From NCBI GenBank assembly GCA_021732895.1, contig JAKFWE010000313.1, positions 1-11,604 on the forward strand: a DNA stretch of 11,604 nucleotides, read 5' to 3'. This DNA is from Allobosea sp. Its GTDB lineage: Bacteria; Pseudomonadota; Alphaproteobacteria; Rhizobiales; Beijerinckiaceae. Made by a program: the position numbers and the translations under genes. Below the pieces are notes generated by a model that made no database searches, was not told the origin of the DNA, and saw only the letters and a program-made list of their open reading frames with translations. Position 1 is the first letter of the stretch. The number at the start of each line of letters is the position of its first letter. This document shows, one piece after another, positions 6,887 to 11,604 of the stretch.

Positions 6887-6981
6887 GGCGACTGGCGAGT
6901 GGCGAATGGCGAATGGATGCCGCCAGCCAGGATCTAGCTTCTATTCTTTCCATTTCGCCACTCGCCATTTCGCCATTCGCC
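6887..6981. repeat. Heptamer-based inverted repeat between livH and livM
   Basis: The left arm (6894-6916) is a run of GGCGAGT, GGCGAAT, GGCGAAT, GG. The right arm (6950-6981) is built of the complementary units CCATTTCGCC, ACTCGCC, ATTTCGCC, ATTCGCC in a slightly different order, so the arms can pair with bulges. The arms are separated by about 33 bases that are less GC-rich than their surroundings. The unit order suggests unequal slippage of a 7-8 base repeat. The element fills most of the gap between the livH stop and the livM start. Similar GGCGAATGGCGAATGG runs are, from memory, frequent between genes of Hyphomicrobiales. Confidence 0.7.
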
Positions 6982-6983
6982 TC

Positions 6984-8057
6984 TCAGATTCTCTCGATGA
7001 TCTTGTCGCCGAACAGGCCCTGCGGCCGGACCAGCAGGAAGCCGAGCGCGATGAAATAGGCGAGCCAGCTCTCGATTCCGCCGCCGACGAGCGGACCCCA
7101 GTAGAACTCGCCCATCTTCTCGCCGATGCCGATGATCAGCCCGCCGACGATGGCGCCGGGAATCGAGGTGAAGCCGCCGAGGATCAGCACCGGCAGCGCC
7201 TTCAGCGCGACGATCTCGAGCGCGAAGGAAACGTCCGACCGCGCACCCCACATGATGCCGGTGATCAGCGCGACGATGCCGGCGGTGAACCAGACGATGA
7301 CCCAGATCTGGTTCAGCGAGATGCCGACCGAGAGCGCCGCCTTGTGGCTGTCGGCGACGGCGCGCAGCGCCCTGCCGATGCGGGTGTACTGGAAGAACAC
7401 CGCCAGCGCCGCGATCATGATCGAGGCGATGACGGCCGCCGCGATGTCGATCTTCTGCAGCGAGACCAGCCCGCCCAGGATGTTCAGGTCGATCGCGCCC
7501 TTCGGCAGATAGAGCTGGTCGGCGATCATCTGCTTGGGGCTGCCGCCGAAGACGGACTCGCCGAAGCCGATCAGGAAATAGGTGATGCCGAAGGTCGCCA
7601 TGAACAGGATGATGTCGGGCTGATTGACCAGCGGGCGCAGCACGACGCGCTCGATCGTCACGGCGAGAACGAACATGACGCCCAGCGTCAGGATGACCGC
7701 CAGAAACGCCGGTACGCCCTTCTCATGGAGCCCGACCAGCGTCAGCGCCGCGAACACCACCATGATCCCCTGGGCGAAGTTGAACACACCCGAGGCCTTG
7801 AAGATCAGCACGAAGCCGAGTGCGATCAGCGCGTAGAGCACGCCGGTGACGAGCCCCTCCCAGATCGTCTGGACGAGCAGGTCGGGAGCGGAGACCATCT
7901 GCTCGAAGGGATCGATGAAGATCTTGTAGAGCGTGCCCGAGCCGTCGAGCCGCGCGCCGAGGATGGCGGCGGCGACGACGCCGACGAGGATGAGGCCGGT
8001 TTTGACCCAGCCATTGGCGAGCAGGTTCGGGGCGGGCCGTGCTGCGACATCGCTCAT
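6984..8057 (-). CDS. livH: LivH-type branched-chain ABC transporter permease
   Basis: The product has 357 residues from ATG 8057, with GAGG about nine bases upstream. It is the second integral membrane subunit of the importer. The LivH core begins near residue 60: LVTGVLYALIALGFVLIFKA (69-88), VFNFAQGIMVVFAAL (91-105) with the family's typical N-F-A-Q-G, the ATPase-contact loop RIGRALRAVADSHKAALSVG (226-245) and ALKALPVLILGGFTSIPGAI (284-303). It ends LVRPQGLFGDKIIERI. At 357 residues it is longer than classical LivH (about 290-310); the excess is an N-terminal part with an additional hydrophobic segment (about 20-37) and a polar linker (38-60). It lies 28 bases after livG, consistent with one operon. 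The call is secure. Confidence 0.95.
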   Translation of the reverse strand: MSDVAARPAPNLLANGWVKTGLILVGVVAAAILGARLDGSGTLYKIFIDPFEQMVSAPDLLVQTIWEGLVTGVLYALIALGFVLIFKASGVFNFAQGIMVVFAALTLVGLHEKGVPAFLAVILTLGVMFVLAVTIERVVLRPLVNQPDIILFMATFGITYFLIGFGESVFGGSPKQMIADQLYLPKGAIDLNILGGLVSLQKIDIAAAVIASIMIAALAVFFQYTRIGRALRAVADSHKAALSVGISLNQIWVIVWFTAGIVALITGIMWGARSDVSFALEIVALKALPVLILGGFTSIPGAIVGGLIIGIGEKMGEFYWGPLVGGGIESWLAYFIALGFLLVRPQGLFGDKIIERI

Positions 8058-8085
8058 GGGTGGCGTCCTCGGTGCGCGCGAGCCA

Positions 8086-8900
<815 letters not shown>

Positions 8901-8904
<4 letters not shown>

Positions 8905-10886
8905 GCCGCCCTCGCCGTGACGGGCTTCGCACCGGTGGCCGCCGGATAGACCGCCGCGTCCCTCACCTTCACATTGGCCGAGATCACGCCCTTGCGGCCG
9001 TCCTCGAAGGTCACTTCCGTCGAGATGTCGGCCGCGGTGGAGCCGTCATAGAGCGCCTTGACCAGCGGCGCATAGCGCTCGGCGATGAAGCCGCGGCGGA
9101 CCTTCTGCGTCCGTGTCAGTTCGCCGTCGTCGGCGTCGAGCTCCTTGTGCAGGATCAGGAAGCGCCTGATCTGCGCCCCGCCCATCAGCGGCTCGGACGC
9201 GAGCGAGCGGTTTACCTCGTCGATATGCTTGGAGATCATGTCGTAGACGAGATCGTGGCCGGCCAGTTCCTGATAGGAGGCATAGACGACATTGTTGCGC
9301 TCGGCCCAGTTGCCGACGGCCGTGAGATCGATGTTCAGCGCCACGGTGGCGTAGTCATGGCCCTGCCCGAAAGCCACGACTTCCTTAATGTTGGGATAGA
9401 ATTTCAGCTTATTCTCGATGTATTTCGGCGGGAAAAGATCGCCGTTCGAGAGCTTGCCGACATCCTTGGCGCGGTCGATGATCTTTAGATGGCCGCTCTC
9501 GTCGAAGAAACCGGCGTCGCCCGAGCGCACATAGCCGTCGGCCGTCATCGTCTCGGCGGTCTTCTCCGGGTCCTTGTAGTAGCCGCCGAAGATCGAGGGC
9601 GAGCGGTAGAGCACCTCGCCATTGTCGTCGATCCTGATCTCGACCAGCGGGGCGGGCTTGCCGACCGTGTCGGCCTTGATCTCGCCGTTCGGCTGCATCG
9701 TGATGTAGACGCCGGCCTCGGTCTGCCCGTAGAGCTGCTTCAGGTTGACGCCGATCGAGCGATAGAATTTGAACAGTTCGGGGCCGATCGCCTCGCCCGC
9801 CGTATACCCGACCTTGATGGCGGACAGGCCGAAGCGATTGCGCAGCGGCGCATAGACCAGCAGGTCGCCGAGCTTGTAGAGCAGGCGCCCGCCCAGCGGA
9901 ACCGGCTCGCCGTTCAGGATGTTCTCGCCGTGTTTCTTGGCCACGCCGAGGAAATAATGGAACATCTTCCGCATCAGCGGTCCGGCGTCCTCCATGCGCA
10001 CCATGGTGACGGTCAGCATGGTCTCGAAGACGCGCGGCGGCGCGAAGGCGTAGGTCGTGCCGACCTCGCGGCGATCGTCGATCACCGTCTCCGGCCCCTC
10101 GGGGCAGTTCACACAGAAGCCGGCGATGATCGCCTGCGCATAGGAGAAGACATGGTCGCCGACCCAGGCGATCGGCAGATAGGCGATGATCTCGTCGCTC
10201 TCCGTCAGCCCGTCGAACTGGCAGCCGATCTCGGCGGCGGTGATGACGTTGTAGTGGCTGAGCATCACGCCCTTGGGACGCCCCGTCGTGCCCGAGGTGT
10301 AAAGGATGATGCCGAGATCGGCGCCGGAACCGGCGCTCAGCTCGGCCTCGATCGCGGCGGGCGCCTCCGGGCTGGCCTTCAGCGCCTCGGCCCCTGCGGC
10401 GATGACCTGGCCGATGTCGTGGAGCTTTTCGTGGTCGTAGTCGCGCAGCCCCCGGGGCTCGTCGTAGAGCATGTGGCGCAGGCGCGGCAGCCGTTCGGCG
10501 ATCGACAGGATCTTGTCGACCTGCTCCTGGTTCTGGACGCAGGCGAAGACCGCCTCGGCATGGTCGAGCACATAGGCCATTTCGTCGGCGACGCTGTCGG
10601 CGTAGACCGGAACCGGGACGGCGCCGAGCCACTGCGCCGCCGCCATGGACCAATACAGGCGTGGCCTGTTGTAGCCGACGATCGCGACCTTGTCGCCGCG
10701 CTTCAGGCCGAGATCCTGCAGGCCGCGCGCATAGGCGCGGACCTTGTCGGCGACCTGCGCCCAGTTCCAGGACTGCCAGATGCCGAGATCCTTGTGCCGG
10801 AACGCGACGCGTCCGCCGCGCTCGCGCGCGTTGCGCATCAGCAATTTCGGAAATGTGTCCGCCTGGCCGGCGGTTGCGTTCGCCAC
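8901..10886 (-). CDS. Long-chain-type acyl-CoA synthetase (AMP-forming, FAA1/FadD15-like)
   Basis: The product has 661 residues from GTG 10886, which has a GGAG ten bases upstream; an in-frame ATG at 10922 would add 12 residues but has no ribosome site at usable distance. It would activate a carboxylic acid through an acyl-adenylate to its CoA thioester. All core motifs are present: the phosphate loop YTSGTTGRPKG (196-206), YGQTE (386-390), the ribose-binding Asp in RSGDAGFF (457), a hinge around IDRAKDVGKLSNGDLFPP (469-486) and a C-terminal TRTQKVRR with the candidate catalytic Lys at 595. Length and the KLSNGDLFPPKYIE segment fit the FAA1-type long-chain/bile-acid-type group (COG1022) rather than short-chain synthetases. 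The C-terminal region after about 610 (ADISTEVTFEDGRKG) is a short extra tail. It is the first gene of the operon, four bases overlapping livG. Substrate chain type is unknown. Confidence 0.93.
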
Positions 10887-10896
10887 GTCCGCTGTT

Positions 10897-10900
10897 CTCC
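10897..10900 (-). promoter_or_regulatory. Candidate Shine-Dalgarno site deciding the acyl-CoA synthetase start
   Basis: The minus strand reads GGTGGAG, with the GGAG core ten bases before the GTG at 10886. The spacing is on the long side, but the ATG at 10922 has only a GAGAGG about 19 bases away. This favours the GTG start, giving a protein beginning (M)ANATAGQADTFPKLL. Confidence 0.45.
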
Positions 10901-10970
10901 ACCCTGACAGGCCGCCGTGCATGGCAGCGACCAGTTTGCAGCCTCTCGTTCCCGGGGCCGCTTTTCTTCA

Positions 10971-10983
10971 TGCAAGGCTTGCA
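10971..10983. promoter_or_regulatory. Palindrome in the divergent intergenic region (possible operator)
   Basis: TGCAAG, G, CTTGCA is a perfect 13-base palindrome, about 85 bases upstream of the acyl-CoA synthetase start on its own strand. Another CTTGCA lies at 11045-11050. A position in the leader or promoter of the operon would suit a repressor site, but no regulator gene is in the window and no known operator is matched with confidence. Confidence 0.35.
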
Positions 10984-11008
10984 GACGCCCGCGAGTTTCG
11001 CAAGGGGA

Positions 11009-11041
11009 GGCTTGACAGACAAGCCGGGATTTGGTCGCTAT
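11009..11041 (+). promoter_or_regulatory. Candidate promoter with overlapping inverted repeat for the exported-protein gene
   Basis: A perfect TTGACA (-35 type) lies at 11012-11017. About 18 bases later comes CGCTAT (11036-11041), a poor but possible -10 that resembles the GCTA seen in alphaproteobacterial promoters. The -35 sits inside a perfect inverted repeat, GGCTTG, ACAGA, CAAGCC (11009-11025), which could be an operator. The distance to the ATG at 11091 is about 50 bases. GCTATCG is repeated at 11037 and 11053. This is based on pattern only. Confidence 0.4.
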
Positions 11042-11090
11042 CGTCTTGCAGAGCTATCGACTTGGCCCTTCGCACGCAATTGTGAGATCG

Positions 11091-11604
11091 ATGGGTCAGC
11101 CAAACGCCATGCCTGCCCGCGGCCGCCGGTGGTCCCGACGCCATCTCGCCTTCACCTTGCTCATCTTCTCCGCCGCGCCGGCTGCGGCCCAGGAGCGAAT
11201 GAGCTTCCGCGCCGACATGGAGCTGCCGCCGGCGCTCGGCGCGACCTGGCTCATCGTCGGCTCCGTGGCGTCAAACGGCGCCCAGCTCCTGTATTCCGAC
11301 GAAAGTCTCAACGGCGTCGTTCTCAAGTTTCCGGGCCTTCCCGTCTGCTCGACCGTCGATCTGAGCCGGGAAGGCAAAAAGGACGTCTCCGAAAGCAGCC
11401 GCGCCATCCGCTGCGTGACATTCGCCAGGAAAGACAAGGCCATCATTCTCGACATCGTCGATTTTCGGCGCGACGAGATCACGCAGGACGGCGAAAGAGC
11501 CCATATCCTCGGCGCCGACACGCATTTTCGTCATGTTGTTTCGCTGATGCGGGCCGGCGCCTCGTGCCAGATGGGCGTGTCCGTTTCGGATGTCCGCCGC
11601 GTCA
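11091..11604 (+). CDS. Hypothetical exported protein (3' partial)
   Basis: The reading frame is open from ATG 11091 to the window edge, giving 171 codons without a stop. The N-terminus is a signal peptide: a basic region with MPARGRRWSRRH, a hydrophobic stretch LAFTLLIFSAAPAAA and a probable cut after AAA at residue 33, giving a mature start QERMSF. The SRRHLAF segment resembles a twin-arginine motif, so Tat export is possible. The mature part is mixed, without membrane segments, and has cysteines at 86, 108 and 159. I do not recognise the family. A weak GAG lies a few bases before the ATG; an in-frame GTG at 11082 and ATG at 11109 are alternatives. It is transcribed divergently from the transporter operon, across about 204 bases that hold candidate promoters. 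No link to the transporter's function can be shown. Confidence 0.75.
   Translation, partial: MGQPNAMPARGRRWSRRHLAFTLLIFSAAPAAAQERMSFRADMELPPALGATWLIVGSVASNGAQLLYSDESLNGVVLKFPGLPVCSTVDLSREGKKDVSESSRAIRCVTFARKDKAIILDIVDFRRDEITQDGERAHILGADTHFRHVVSLMRAGASCQMGVSVSDVRRV

Noticed and set aside
9409..11022. A 537-codon minus-strand frame inside the acyl-CoA synthetase gene.
   Set aside because: It is an arginine-rich shadow frame caused by high GC; the frame with intact ligase motifs is the coding one.
11096..11521. Minus-strand frames opposite the exported-protein gene.
   Set aside because: The plus-strand frame has a clear signal peptide and runs open to the window edge; the minus frames show no recognisable features.

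Overview
The window looks like chromosomal DNA from a high-GC alphaproteobacterium, most likely a member of the Hyphomicrobiales (Bosea/Bradyrhizobium-like). The signs are strong GC bias at third codon positions, a TadG-type pilus gene, an NDUFAF5-type methyltransferase-fold gene, and short palindromic intergenic repeats typical of that order. The genus is an inference from sequence style, not a database match.

Layout. At the left edge (3-1130, + strand) is the 3' part of a TadG-like protein with a von Willebrand A domain; its start lies outside the window. It converges on a long minus-strand block that fills most of the window (about 10886 down to 1149). In transcription order the block holds a long-chain-type acyl-CoA synthetase, LivG ATPase, LivH permease, LivM permease, a periplasmic substrate-binding protein, LivF ATPase, a divergent phenylacetate-CoA-ligase-like protein, and finally an NDUFAF5-like methyltransferase-fold protein. 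At the right edge (11091 onwards, + strand) a divergent gene encodes an unrecognised exported protein whose 3' end is outside the window. There is no RNA gene, CRISPR array, insertion sequence or prophage.

How it fits together. The five Liv components make a complete branched-chain-amino-acid-type (HAAT) ABC importer. The acyl-CoA ligases on either side suggest an uptake-and-activation system: a carboxylic acid is bound in the periplasm, imported, and converted to its CoA thioester. The substrate cannot be read from the sequence; an aromatic or aliphatic carboxylate is likelier than leucine. The last gene (NDUFAF5-like) has a different predicted role, in complex I biogenesis, and may simply be downstream.

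The general architecture is known in proteobacteria and I do not see a clearly new system. The points most worth a second look are the missing canonical phosphate-binding loop in the PaaK-like ligase, the missing glycine-rich SAM motif in the NDUFAF5-like protein, the basic tail on LivF, the structured repeats inside the transporter operon around the binding-protein gene, and two palindromes in the divergent promoter region.
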